The notes below the pieces were generated by a model, which worked only from the letters and a program-made list of their open reading frames with translations, was not told the origin of the DNA and did no database searches. From assembly GCA_022457065.1 (NCBI GenBank), contig JAJGBQ010000001.1, positions 4,712,001-4,776,000 on the forward strand: a DNA stretch of 64,000 bases, written 5' to 3'. Position 1 is the stretch's first letter; each line of letters starts with the position of its first letter. The DNA comes from Curvularia sp. ZM96 (Eukaryota > Ascomycota > Dothideomycetes > Pleosporales > Pleosporaceae). The position numbers were made by a program, and so were the translations under genes. Shown piece by piece: positions 33,264 to 44,876 of the stretch.

Positions 33264-36200
33264 ATGCCCTCGTTCCAATCCGTAGCGAAAGCAGAGCGCG
33301 AGAAGAAGTTACAAACAGTCCTCGGTGAGTGTAGTTTCTAACAACTGGTCCAATAAACAATACTCACCAACGCACAGGTTTTTCTGAAAAGCTCATCCGA
33401 AGAGCCGAGAGCAGCGGCGATGCAACACTTGCGAGTGATTTAGAGGCTCAAATCCGCGCCCTCCCTTTGCAGCCCTCGTCTACAGTCGTTGCGAAGCAAA
33501 ATGAACTCGACAGGCTCGGCACTGAGCTTTGGAATTCGGCTACACGATTGCGACGCGACGAAATAGACAATCATAATCGATCTGTGCACCCGAGCGCTCA
33601 CCATAAACGTACCATACCTCTCTTGCGTGCCTTCTCGTTCTTGCTTCTCGACTCTGCGGGTGGTCATGGCAATGAAGGCCGCCAGCACAAGAACTGTATC
33701 CGTCTCATCAAGGTCGCACTGAAAGCGGCAAAGGTCTGCATCCAAAGTAACGAACTCATCATTGCAACCAAAGTGCTTGAACGTGCTGCCGACTATGAAG
33801 CTGTGCTTAGCCAAGAAGACCAAGGCAAGTGCAAGGAGGAGATCGAGCTCATAGAAGGCCTGAGAATCCAGTACTTTGCGATTCGAACGACTTTGGTAAG
33901 AGCTAAAGCTATGAGCGGATCCCATCTCTGTACTGATAGTTATGGCTTACAACTTCACAGGCGTGGCGCCATGATCGCATGGATACAGCTGAACACATGT
34001 TCGCCAAATGCAAGCAGCTTATGACATCACCCACACCTGATACAGCGGAGATCCTTGCAGATATGCTGTACGAAATTGGCAAAGGCGTTTTAGCGAAACA
34101 TGATTACAACTTAGCTTCCCGGTGGCTGGAACGGGCACACGATGTCCTCGATGCACAAGACCCAGAGATGCTTAGTCCCGAAGTAGGAGAGCTGAGACTT
34201 TGTATTATGCAAGCAATTGGTACATCTGAAGACTTTCTTCTGTGGTTCTAACTGACATCTTCCCTAGTTCAAGCATACACGAAGATAAAGACGCCCGAAA
34301 CGCAAGACAAGGCGTGGCAGATGATGAAGCTCATGGAAGATGTACGAGCTATATATTGCCTAACTCTAATCATGATACTCAATGAGCCTCAGGACTTTGG
34401 AGACAAGATGGCATTCTTGCTTTTGAAACTTGAGCTACTGGCCGAAGTTGAGAAAATGGATAGTGTCGAGTTCTACAATGGTAATACCTTCGCATGTTTC
34501 AGAGTCCAGTCACTGACAACATCAGTCCTTCTGCGCATGATTCGTACCGTTGTTCTCAATGAAACAAGTTTCAAGACGTACGTGCCCTCGCGTCATCAGA
34601 TGAACTTGGATCTAGCTAATCCGCTTAGAATAATGCACCACATACACAAACTAAACGTACACAAGTATGCGCATTCTTTTGTATGTATTTTCAGTTGCTG
34701 ACCTCACCAAGCAATGCCACAGCTATCCAAGCTCTCGATAACTTGATGGATATACGGCTATTCCGAGAAGAGAACCAACAGTGGATCGAGAAAGCCATGG
34801 TCACACGGATCTGGATTGGTAGCACTAACAGCTTTTCCGAGAACGTACTTGAGCAACTGCACGATCGTTTTGATACTGTTTCGCAAAACTTGCCAGCTCC
34901 GATATCTGCACCTGCTACTCATGCTGCGCAAACCGTGAGCTTTATTGGCTTCTCTTGTTGAGGAGTACTACTAACACGAATTTGTAGATGCTGTGGAAAA
35001 ATGTAGAATCTGCAGCGAGTCAAGAACAACACAAAATGGCTGAGGCATGGTGCCACATGTGTCTTCATCCCATATTCGAAAAGGCTGGGTCGCAGAACAA
35101 AGTCAAAATATCGAGGTACTGCTCATTCCTTACGCTGCCAGAGCAAAACTCACAGCACGCAGAAAAATCATCCAATGCGCCCTCTCCCGCCAGGACTATG
35201 AGGCTGCTCGAAGCGCACATTCCCAGATGGCTGAGAGCGGTAGAGATGAGCCAGTGACACGGTATCTAATGTACAAGGTAGCGTTGCAAAGCGGAGATGC
35301 AGATTTTGGTAAGCATGTCATGTGTAGACACATTTTCTCAACTGATGAAGCAGCCACTGAATGTTTGGATTGCATATGTCAGAGTTCCGCAAAGGATGCG
35401 ACACTTCTCTATGCTTGTGTGCTGGAGGCTCAAAGTGCAGGAAGCAAGAGACAAGCTATCAATGCTCTGAGAAAAGTTCTCGACAGGTACGAGCATAGCG
35501 CACCGTCAGGCATACATCTGCCAGCACTGTTAAGGTAGGTCTGTTACCATCAGCAAGCATGCATATTCTCATGCAAACAGGTCCACGACACGTATGCTAC
35601 AGTCTGAACTGATCAAGGATGGCAGCATTGACACTGTCATCATGGATCAACTTTGCGCTACAGTCGAAGGAGGTATGTCAGAGCAGTTCATGTTCAGAAT
35701 CTTCTTTGACAGTAATAAGCCTGCAATCAAGCCAAGGCATCTAGGACCAGACCAAGCACTCCTGCCAAAGAACTTTTCACACCAGTAGAGTTCGAATGGT
35801 TCTCCAAGAACACCTACAACCTATCGTTGAAACATTGTGCGGAAATGTCACCCAAACATCTCATTAGGCTCCTTAATTGTTGTCTGGAGGTCAGTAGAGT
35901 CCCTACTTATCTGGTAACTTATACGGACAATTCTCAGTTCATCAAACTACTCAAAGAGAAAGAAGGCCCAAGCACGAAAAATGGCCTTTGTCTTCGTCTG
36001 ATCTTCTGCGAATTCCTCGCCGCCAGTACTTGTATTGTCCTAGCGCGCGCGGAGGATCGTGTTGAACAGAATGTGAGTGCTGCTCGTCATGTCTATTGTG
36101 AACGGTAATGACTTCCGTAGGCTCAATATTACTTGGAAGCCCGCAAGCATAGCCAGAACTTCCGACGGGTCACATCAGAGATAATGCACGGGCTCGATGA

Positions 36201-37024
36201 GTCCGCTAAGGCCGATATCATTTCGAAACATCTTCAAATTGTTAAATTAGAGCTTGAGGCTGTACTCAAGCTTCAGAAATGGGACGAACTCGACGAGCTT
36301 TTCGATCAATGCTGGAAATACAAGAGCCCAGATCACTACGAAACATTAGCTGACCTGGTTCTGGTCATCCATGGTTGTATCGTACAGGCAGAACTAGACA
36401 TTAAGTACCAGAAAAGTGAGTGTATCGCAGTTAGTTATGCCACAAAAGTTAGACTGACACCACTCACAGAAGTACTAGCTGTCCTTCAGAAGATCATCAA
36501 CATGGTTAGCCGGCAGCCCGAAAGCGACATTCCAAAGCTGTCTCGATGGCTCCGATGTCTCTTCAGCCTTTCGCTCCCTTTTGACGACGATGTCAGCCTC
36601 AAGTGCATCGAACAGGCAATACATATTGCCGCAACAAAGCAAGACGTGAGTTCATTTTTTCAGCCCCGCGGGTATACTTTCTTTTTCCCGTCCCGAAGTT
36701 ACACCCGGTCATCATCTCTGGGCCAGGCACACTGTCAACATTTTTAGAGCCTGCAAAAGATGAGACGCTGCAGACTCAGCTGACGCGATCACCAAGGAAC
36801 ATGAGCGCTACCCCAAGTCAGAGCTGGAGTGGTTAGCGACCACAACGTTCAACCGCGCGGTCGATTACTATGTGCAGGAGAATGACGACAAGGCCAAAAA
36901 ATGGGCGGAAAAGGCATTTGTGGTGGCGCAGTGGATTGACGATGATGGGGCTACACGAGATTTTCTCATGAGGAGGTTTTCCATCTTGAAGTTCAGTGAA
37001 CAGGACACTGCACAAGCTGGGTGA
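33264..37024 (+). CDS. SPO22/ZIP4-like meiotic TPR protein
   Basis: A nuclear meiosis-specific scaffold of the ZMM group that promotes crossovers and synapsis. I assembled 17 exons: 33264-33324, 33378-33895, 33961-34219, 34268-34341, 34393-34480, 34526-34577, 34629-34664, 34712-34934, 34988-35115, 35163-35308, 35354-35534, 35581-35672, 35732-35889, 35938-36072, 36121-36415, 36470-36645 and 36797-37024. The sum is 2850 nt, or 949 residues, near the family's usual size. TPR-like helix pairs recur, for example LASRWLERAHDVLDAQDPE and ALRKVLDRYEHSAP. Near the end SELEWLATTTFNRAVDYY matches the conserved SPO22 domain. The acceptors of introns 7 and 16 are AAG and of intron 12 CAAG, so small shifts there are possible. 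The last exon ends at AQAG. Confidence 0.92.
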
Positions 37025-37680
37025 CGACGAACAACACTACTGGCCCGGGTCGCGCACAGCGGATAAGGCGGTGCATTAGGTGTTAGCAGCATAATGGCCT
37101 GGCAAAAGTGGCTTCGCATGGTGTTTCGTCCATTCATCTTCGCTAGGCATGGGCATACGTAAGGATCTAAGATATGTGCCCCACAGATTACGCCACGAAG
37201 GTGGGCCTTCATGCCGAGTAACCCGAATCAGATGCGCGTGCGAGCTACTCATGTCCATTGATTCGAAGTGCAGTACACCTATATATGGCAATGTAACAAT
37301 GATCTAAGGGCATTTGATCTGACAACAGGGATAGGTGGCGAGTCTACAGGGTTGGGAACGTGTTCATCGACTGTTGAACGGGCGGCACGCCAGTAGCGCT
37401 GACATGGCTGCACATGCGACACATGTCCACTTTTGGATGAAGGAGCGTGCTTGTAGCCCCCTGTTCTTCCGGGGTTGATATCCACATCAAGGCTCATTCT
37501 GCACCAGCGCGTCGTCATGTTCCTTGGTTCGCTGGCCAAGATGGCATTTCTTTTCCTGATGATGGCGCCCTATCTCTTGAGAAAAACTGACTGCGACCTG
37601 TGTCTTCTACCTTAGCCTCATCAACCCTTCACTATCGCAATCCCCTGCCCGTTCCAGTAGCCGATCGACAGTACTGCACG
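37025..37680. other. intergenic, ZIP4 to SGNH-like gene
   Basis: 656 bp. The SGNH-like frame is open upstream to a GTG at 37600, but the first ATG is at 37681. No repeat or RNA gene seen. Confidence 0.5.
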
Positions 37681-38964
37681 ATGCGGTTTGTCTCACGACT
37701 ACATGCATGTGCTGCTCTTGCTATCCTAACGATTCTGTACTTCACCTGGATACACACAGCAAACTTTGAAGAGACAGTGCACACCGTATGGCGCGGTAGT
37801 GCGCATCGAATTGTGGTGTTTGGTAACGATTGGTCCGATACGGGCAACTACCGTGTTTCGTCGCCAGCATCGCCCGCTATTGTCTCCCGGGACTTAGATC
37901 GAGGCCGCGTGTGGGTAGAGACATTGTGTGAGGAGGTAAGTATCACATGTCCTGATGAAGATGCGTTCTCACACATTCAGCTCAAATGTGACACTATCGA
38001 CAACTTCGCACGCTCATTGCCACCGGTGGCTGATGGGGCGCAGACTGGTGCCATAGTCGACGCTGACGTCTACAATGAAGTGAAGGGCGCAACAAGCAAT
38101 ACCAGCGCTGTAACATCGTTCAAGACCCAGGTGGAGCAGTTTATTGCATACAACAAAGGAAGGCGCCGCATCCCGCAACGCTTGCACAAAGAGGATGAGT
38201 GGACTTTCTTCACAGTGTTCTTTGGCTTATGGGACCTTTTTGAGTACTCGACATTGGAAAAGGGTGCCGCCATGTCCGCAATCGATAGGAGCATTACATC
38301 GTTGTTTCATCAGCTTGATGTTTTGGCTGCAGACGCTTTCTCTCCACCAAAGGTCATCATTCCAAAGATGATTGACGTCACTTTCCTGCCACGGTTCCAG
38401 ATGAAGAAGAAGGCCATGCGCGAGGCGCAGTTCGCGGAAACTCAGCACCAGCTGATCTTTCTGTGGGCATACTGGAACTTAGTCTTGCATCGGACGGCGA
38501 CGCAGTGGAAGAATGGCATAGTGTATATGCCGGAGGCGAATGAGGTGATCGTGCAAGAAGTCCGTGCCAAGCAATTACACTCGAAACAGATCTCGGACGC
38601 ATTTGGTGTTGGCAAACAAGCACCCCTTTTTGAACATGTTGAGCAACCCTGTCTAGCTTCGCAGCGGGACAGCGCAGACAGTCTGCAAACATCCGATGTT
38701 CAAAAATGCTCCGCCCCAGCTGAGCACCTATTTTGGTACGTTTGTTCTCAGCACAAACGCATTGTCTCAAGCTGACCAGATCAAAGGGACGACATTCAAC
38801 TCAGCGGTCCGGCGCATGTACTAATAGGGAACCAGACCGTCAGCCTCATACGCGGGAACCAGTCTGTGGACAGGGAGCAACAAACACAGAGCTCTGACGA
38901 AAAGGAGAAACCCAAGAAACAAGAGGCTGAGCATTTCACACTGAAATTCCCTCCTGGATACTAG
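37681..38964 (+). CDS. SGNH/GDSL-like membrane-anchored protein, probably catalytically inactive
   Basis: A 410-residue protein on exons 37681-38735 and 38787-38964. An N-terminal hydrophobic segment (about residues 8-24) acts as signal anchor or signal peptide. The fold matches fungal SGNH esterases, but the blocks are altered. Block I reads FGNDWSDTGN, where the usual GDS is G48-N49-D50, so the nucleophile serine is replaced by Asp. Block III reads FGLWDLF, with Trp where GxND has Asn. Block V reads FWDDIQLSGPAH, where DxxH has Gln356 in place of His. The C-terminal 35 residues are charged and Lys/Glu-rich. If correctly aligned, this is a pseudoenzyme; a binding or structural role is inferred. 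The first ATG in frame is used. Confidence 0.82.
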
Positions 38965-39569
38965 TGAAGCCATGTTGGAGACACCCTCTAGAACCTGGCC
39001 AAGCCCATATAAAACTGTTTGGCTCTAAGCGACACTACGTAGATTGCATCCCGCTTGGTGTAGGATGTGTTGGCTGGATACACGGCATCTCTATGCGTTT
39101 CCCGAGACCGAGGAAATCCATAATTGCCGTGAAAGAGCATGCTGCACTGTCGCCATCCCTTGCATGGCGGCTGCAGGCATGCTGCCATGTCTTGCGGATT
39201 GGTGGACCATGTCTGGGCCGCTTTGGGGTGTTGGAGAACAAAGAAACCCCTAATGGCCATCGACTCCATCTGACTAGAACAATAATTTTACTGGATCCGA
39301 AAGGCCACGGAGTCGCATGCCACACAAGTTATTCAAAGGAACTTGGCATGTTGCATCAATTCGTCTAATTCGTTCCCTTCTTCATTGAGCAGCGGAACAA
39401 TGAATCGCGCCTTCTTCCAACGGAGCTCCTTAGAATAGTTATCTCGTCATTAATACCCGAAATGTTAGCAAGTCGAATGCTGCAACCCGTTGTTCAGTCA
39501 TCGCCTCCTTTACATCCGCTCCCCATTGCGATTTTCTTCAGCGTGCCGAGGCGTTACATCAAATCGACT
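38965..39569. other. intergenic / leader of HMG-box gene
   Basis: About 600 bp. The HMG-box frame is open from an ATG at 39462, so the last 108 bp may be coding. No repeat seen. Confidence 0.5.
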
Positions 39570-41603
39570 ATGCGCGTACAACAAGCTTCTTCGCAGTCAC
39601 CCATAGATGATTCGAAACCTTCACACAATTTGCGCAAGAGTAGTCAGATCCAAGAGACGCGCTCTACTTTGACGATTGACTCCACCACTGAGCTCAACCA
39701 CAAGGAAGAGCCGATGTCAGCTGATGGATCGTCTGCTCAGTCTACGAGGAGAAGACCCAGCTCTCTTATGGAAATATCTGAGGGCGAGGAGTCTGCCAGT
39801 CCGACAGACGAGAAGCCGCCTGCAAGTGCCACATCTGCAACTGCTAGGTCTCCAGACTTCGCAGGCCATGTCTGCCTCTGCCAGCCGGAGCCAAAGATAC
39901 CCCGGCCCAGGAATGGTGAGTTCGAGCATTTTCTTTGTCTTGAAGGAGATTTGTTTTCGAATCAGATCGTCATTATCCGGGGTTTGTGTCAGAACAAAGA
40001 ATGTTTGTTCAGTCTGCTGACTGCTGCCGACAGCTTTTATTCTTTATAGGCAACACCACCAGCACGCTATCATCGCTTGCAATCCTGGGCTCAACAACCC
40101 TGATATTTCCAAGATCATTGGCGAGCAGTGGCAGGCTGAGTCTGAAGAGAAGAAGAAGTTCTGGCAAGACCGCGCACAGGTCCGTAATTTGTTGCTTCCT
40201 CTGCATACCTTCCTGCTAATAGTATTCAGGAGGAGAAGGCTAGGCACCACGAACAGTATCCTGATTACCGTTATCAACCACGTCGGCTTGGCAAATCCCT
40301 TCCATCACCACTGAACCCTACCAGCCAACACACCAACGTTGGATATCGCTGCCATAAGTGTGGAGGTCGCAGCATCAAACCGCCTACAAGCCCGTTTCTC
40401 GATCCTTCTGGCATCCCTGTGTTGCCTCCTCCTAACATCCCGGACGGCCTCTCGCCAACGACGCGCTATATGCCTGTGATGAGCAATCTTAACCTTGAAT
40501 CACCTGTCCACCCGCATGGCCATGGCCCTCCGAACTTTGGTAATCAAAAATTGATGATCAATGCAGTGGCGCGCGACGACTCAATGGTTCACAGCCCTCT
40601 GACACCAGGTAAGAAACGCAGATTTGACTATGGACCTGCACATCTGGCAAACGGTGTCAGACCTGACGGGCCCTACTATCCCCGTACACAGTATGCGCGG
40701 CGAGATTCTTTGCCTCCGATTCAGGTGCGGCATTCCCCACCCGGAAGCGCGACTATGCCACCTCCTCGCACCCCTCGTGACCCAAGGCTTTGGGCTGCGG
40801 AGTCGGCGTCATCCTCTCATAGTTCCAGCCCTCGAAGCGTGGAGGAGGTTCTCAGTGCTATATCGCATGTGACCAAGATCACGTTGCTTGGCCGCATAGC
40901 GCCTCCTTACAAGGAGATTGGTAGTGTAACGCCGTCTGGGAAGGAAGGTCGTGGTGCCATTATCGCTGTAGAAGGCGACGACCTGGCTGCAGTTAAAGAG
41001 CTTGCTGAGTGGCTGAACGATCGACTTCTCAAGCAAGGGGAATGCAAGCCTCAAATAGCTGAGCCACCGAGACTTCCCAGTGACGACCGGGATGCTACCT
41101 TTGACGATTACCTTGATTTGATCAAGGAGTGGCACAACAAGAGCAGAGAGATGATCAAGCATATCTCCACCAACCCATCCATGGTGGCTTCTCCGTCTCA
41201 CGACGTCACCATGTCTGACAAGGACTCTTCTACCAGCACCATCTCTCGCAAGGACTCTGTGACACCCCCTGATTCTCCCACTGGTGTGGTGAGGCCTGTC
41301 ATTATCCTTCCGACCTTCCAGCTTCATGCGTCTGTCGCATATGCGTCACAAATTCCTATTCAAGACGCCTATAGTCCAATGGATCACTGGCAATGGCTCG
41401 CAACGCTTTGGCGGGGAATCGTGGGACCGGATCTCACACTGTATGTAAAGACATACGATGCCAAGGAGGGCCAAGTTGGCCAAAAACCTGAGATGGACGA
41501 ACCCCACAGGCTCTTTACGGTATGGAAGGAGAAGGAGGGGAAGTTTACCGAGCCTGACTTGAGGAGGGTTGGATTTGAAATTGGCGAGTGGATCAAGCCT
41601 TGA
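39570..41603 (+). CDS. HMG-box transcription factor (MATA_HMG/Rox1-type)
   Basis: A nuclear DNA-binding protein of 621 residues on exons 39570-39915, 40034-40179 and 40230-41603. The single HMG box covers about 112-180: PRPRNAFILYRQHH opens it, then NNPDISKIIGEQW and FWQDRAQEEKARHHEQYPDY. It is followed at once by a basic YQPRR. A CHKCGG pair lies soon after the box. The middle is rich in Pro and Ser. The C-terminal 100 residues (IILPTFQLHASVAYASQIP onward) look like a second folded region of unknown function. An alternative ATG at 39462 would add 36 residues; it is rejected because that extension looks like leader. Related fungal HMG factors act in mating, hypoxia or morphogenesis; the specific role here is not evident. 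Confidence 0.92.
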
Positions 41604-42506
41604 AGTAAGCAATTTGCTCGGATCTATGGATATCCTTTTTTTTCAGACGGTGAAGTTGACTGAGAACAACGAGACTTTTCTTTCTGGTTACGATGCTTTT
41701 GGCTTGGAAGCGCATCAGGGCAGCCCTTGTCAGAGTTGTGACAAGTTTATGACACGCATAAATGGGGCTGTACAAGGCAACATTCCATTCATGATAGCTT
41801 GGCCGGTGACTCGGGACATTAACGATCTTCTACCTGTTTCTTTCCTATTTTGGGATTACAAGAATGTACACGTATGATGGGCTTTGTCGCATGCTGCGCG
41901 AGTCCCAAACCTCATGCCTCTACCTAGGCAATATGAATTATGTAATAAAATTATCGCGTGCCAGTACTGTTTCCACACGCATCCTACCAGAAGCAACACC
42001 AACGGACGAAAGCATCGAGATTCGGAGAATGTGATGGCTGGTGAGGCTGTGACCAGGATGGATGACGCAGCTCCTCGGAAAGCTAGTAACAAAGCCGAGA
42101 ACGTGTCATAGCGCAGCTTTCACATGGCACGCATGCACCACCGCAAGCTTGTCACATGCCAACGCCTCACCCAACCACAGAGCCTCATACAGCAAATGCG
42201 CCGCGCTTGTCGACGGCCTTGCACGCCTGTTCAGTAACATGGATGACTACGGCTGAATGATGCATCCGCCCCATCTTTAGAAAACCCCGTTTTACCCCAG
42301 GCCGACCAACCACAATACCCCGGATTCCCGGATTCTGGCATTCACATGCTGGCGCGCAAAACTCGACTACAACCACCGTACAGACCTGAGCTGACGCCTT
42401 TCATGACGCAAAACGAGACACGCTCTTTATTTGACAGGTCCAGCATAAGCATAACAAACTGCGCTTTTGAGCAAAGCGCCGCCAGAAGGCGAAAAGCACT
42501 ACCGTC
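41604..42506. other. intergenic, HMG-box gene to lipase-like gene
   Basis: About 900 bp with no convincing coding frame. It contains the 3' flank of the HMG gene and the lipase-like promoter. Nothing else recognised. Confidence 0.5.
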
Positions 42507-44876
42507 ATGATAGACCATGTACTCGGGCGGCCGTCAGTGCAGTTTAGAAAGATTCAGGTGCTGGCAGTAGTTTCTTTCTGGTCATTTTATCTGTACAGGT
42601 AAGAACCTTTGTTGCACTGCTCTGCTAGTATATGCTAATAAGGTACATCCAGAGGCGACCGCCATGGCCCACCAGTTCTCCGTCGCGTTTCGGCCCTCCT
42701 CACCAAGAAGCTGACTGTGTGGCAAACTGTGCTTGTAACACTGCTCTATCTCTACGTGGCCCGTAACTTTGGCAAGCTCGTCGGTCTCGAGTGCCCCGAA
42801 CCGCTCGCAAGCCTGTATTCGCGGTCGTACTTTCGCGCAACGTGGGTTACAACAGCGCTGGATGCAGGCTTCTGGTCTGCTATGCGTATTAAGAGGAAAG
42901 GCTTGAGAGACTTTCTGTCGATCGTCTTCAGTGTATATTACATGATATGTGCGGAACAGGCGGACGAGAAGGTTCGGAAAATCAGAGCTACCTTGACAGT
43001 CGATCACCTCCGTGTAGCGTGGAACAAAGGCACCTCGCCGTATCTTGGCGCTTTGACGAGCTTGATGCGCCCGAGATTGATGGTTTACCCACCGCGCAAG
43101 ATCAGGATACCCCGACCCAGAGCGAGCTCGTACAAGGAGCCCGTGACCGCATGGCTGTATTTTAACGGTCCCCGAAGCGCGCTTAAGAAGCATGATAAGA
43201 TTGTGCTAGACATACCTGGCGGCGGCTTCGTCGCCATGGATCCGAGGAATCACGATGATAAGCTGATGGGATGGGCTGGCAAGACTGGCCTTCCTGTGCT
43301 AAGTCTGGACTACAAGAAGGCTCCAGAGCATCCGTATCCGTATGCGCTGAACGAGTGCTATGATGTTTACCACATGATTATGGCCTCGAGAGGGACTTGT
43401 ATGGGGCTGTCGGGAGAAGTTGAGCCTAAAGTCGTGGTTTCGGGTGATTCGGCGGGTGGTAACCTGGCCGTGGGCATGGTGCTCATGATCCTGCAGAGTG
43501 GTTCAACAGAGACACGAAGATGGCAGGGCGAACGCACGATACCACCTCCGGTTGGCGTAGTGCTAATCTATCCTGCGTTGGATATGAACATCGGCAACTG
43601 GATGACGGACGAGCAGATGGCCCTCATCCGTGACCGTAGGGTGAGGAAGACAAATCGTCCCATCCTTCGACACAAGAGCGACGACTATCGACATCTTGCA
43701 CCAAACACGCCATATGGATCAGACTCGGATAGCGATGACGACACCAACAAACCAAGCACTACCGACGGCGAAACAACTTCTAACCGTGTCCTCAAATCGG
43801 CTCAGACGATGATCAGACTTTCTGCCGCTCATACTGGCCAAGACAACCACTCTCTTCCTCGTTTGGATACCAGCAATACCACTATTAATGGTAATACTGC
43901 CAACTATCAAACCCCCGGCCAGACGACTCCCGCAAATGTCAACAGTCTGCCACCTACACCATTAGCCACTCAACCACCTACTCCAGGTGCAACACTGCCA
44001 GCACCTCCTCCAACTACGATCAAAACCCGCCTTACAACTTCCAGTATGATATCCTATTTCAACGACCGCATTCTCACACCGGAGATGATGCGTGCCATGA
44101 TTATCCTTTACGTAGGCCCACATCACCGCCCAGACTTTAGCACCGACTTCCTTCTCTCACCACTGCTTGCACCAGAGTCTCTTCTAGCAAAATTTCCCCG
44201 ATGCTGGATGCTGACTGGTGAGCGCGATCCACTCGTCGACGATACCGTTATCTTTGCCGGACGCCTGAGGCAGGCGAAGCGCGCCGAATGGATAGCAGCA
44301 AAGGATCTTGGTCTCGACTGGGCCCGAGGCGAGTTCCACGAAGAGAACTGGGTAAATGTGGATCTGATTCCTGGTATAAGTCACGGCTTCTTGCAGTTTG
44401 CGAGCGTGTTTCCCGAGGGCTGGAAGTACATTTATCGCTGTGGAAAGTGGATTACTGAGGCATTTGATGCCGATGCCGATAAGGGCGAGCTGGAGACTCC
44501 AATGTATACGCCAATTGCTCCGAATGGACGGCCAAGGGAAAGAGGAGGCGACTATTTCAGTACTGTGGGGCTCGCGGATGCGATTGATGGGCTTACATTA
44601 CCACAGCGAGTGAGACATCATCGTAGAACTGACACGATGAGCTCGGCGGATGAAGACCGACCGCTTGAAATGACGGTGCTGAGTAAAGGAAAGAGAAGCC
44701 CGCAGAACAATCAGAATGGAGGAGTAGGAGATGCGAATGTAAGGGGTAGAGGCAGAATAAGGAGAAGCGACCGCGGCCGAAGAAAAAGTTTGGTTAGCTT
44801 GGCCAGCGAGGACGACCTGCTAGGAAGGAGGATGAAGGGGTTGACGGGCGGGCTGGGAGGCGGCGGGGTTGTTTAA
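42507..44876 (+). CDS. hormone-sensitive lipase-family esterase/lipase (alpha/beta hydrolase_3)
   Basis: A 771-residue protein on exons 42507-42598 and 42653-44876. Two hydrophobic stretches near the N-terminus (about 18-31 and 52-67) suggest membrane or lipid-droplet association. The oxyanion motif is DIPGGGF at about 217, the HGG of the HSL family with His replaced by Pro. The nucleophile is GDSAGGN (about 295). The acid is in GERDPLVDD (about 553) and the histidine in GISHGF (about 607). A low-complexity insertion of about 100 residues (about 383-490, Asp/Ser then Thr/Pro-rich) lies between nucleophile and acid. The C-terminal 100 residues are basic and Gly/Arg-rich. Expected substrates are acylglycerols or steryl esters. 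A frame beginning at the GTG at 42717 was rejected in favour of the spliced ATG start. Confidence 0.9.
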
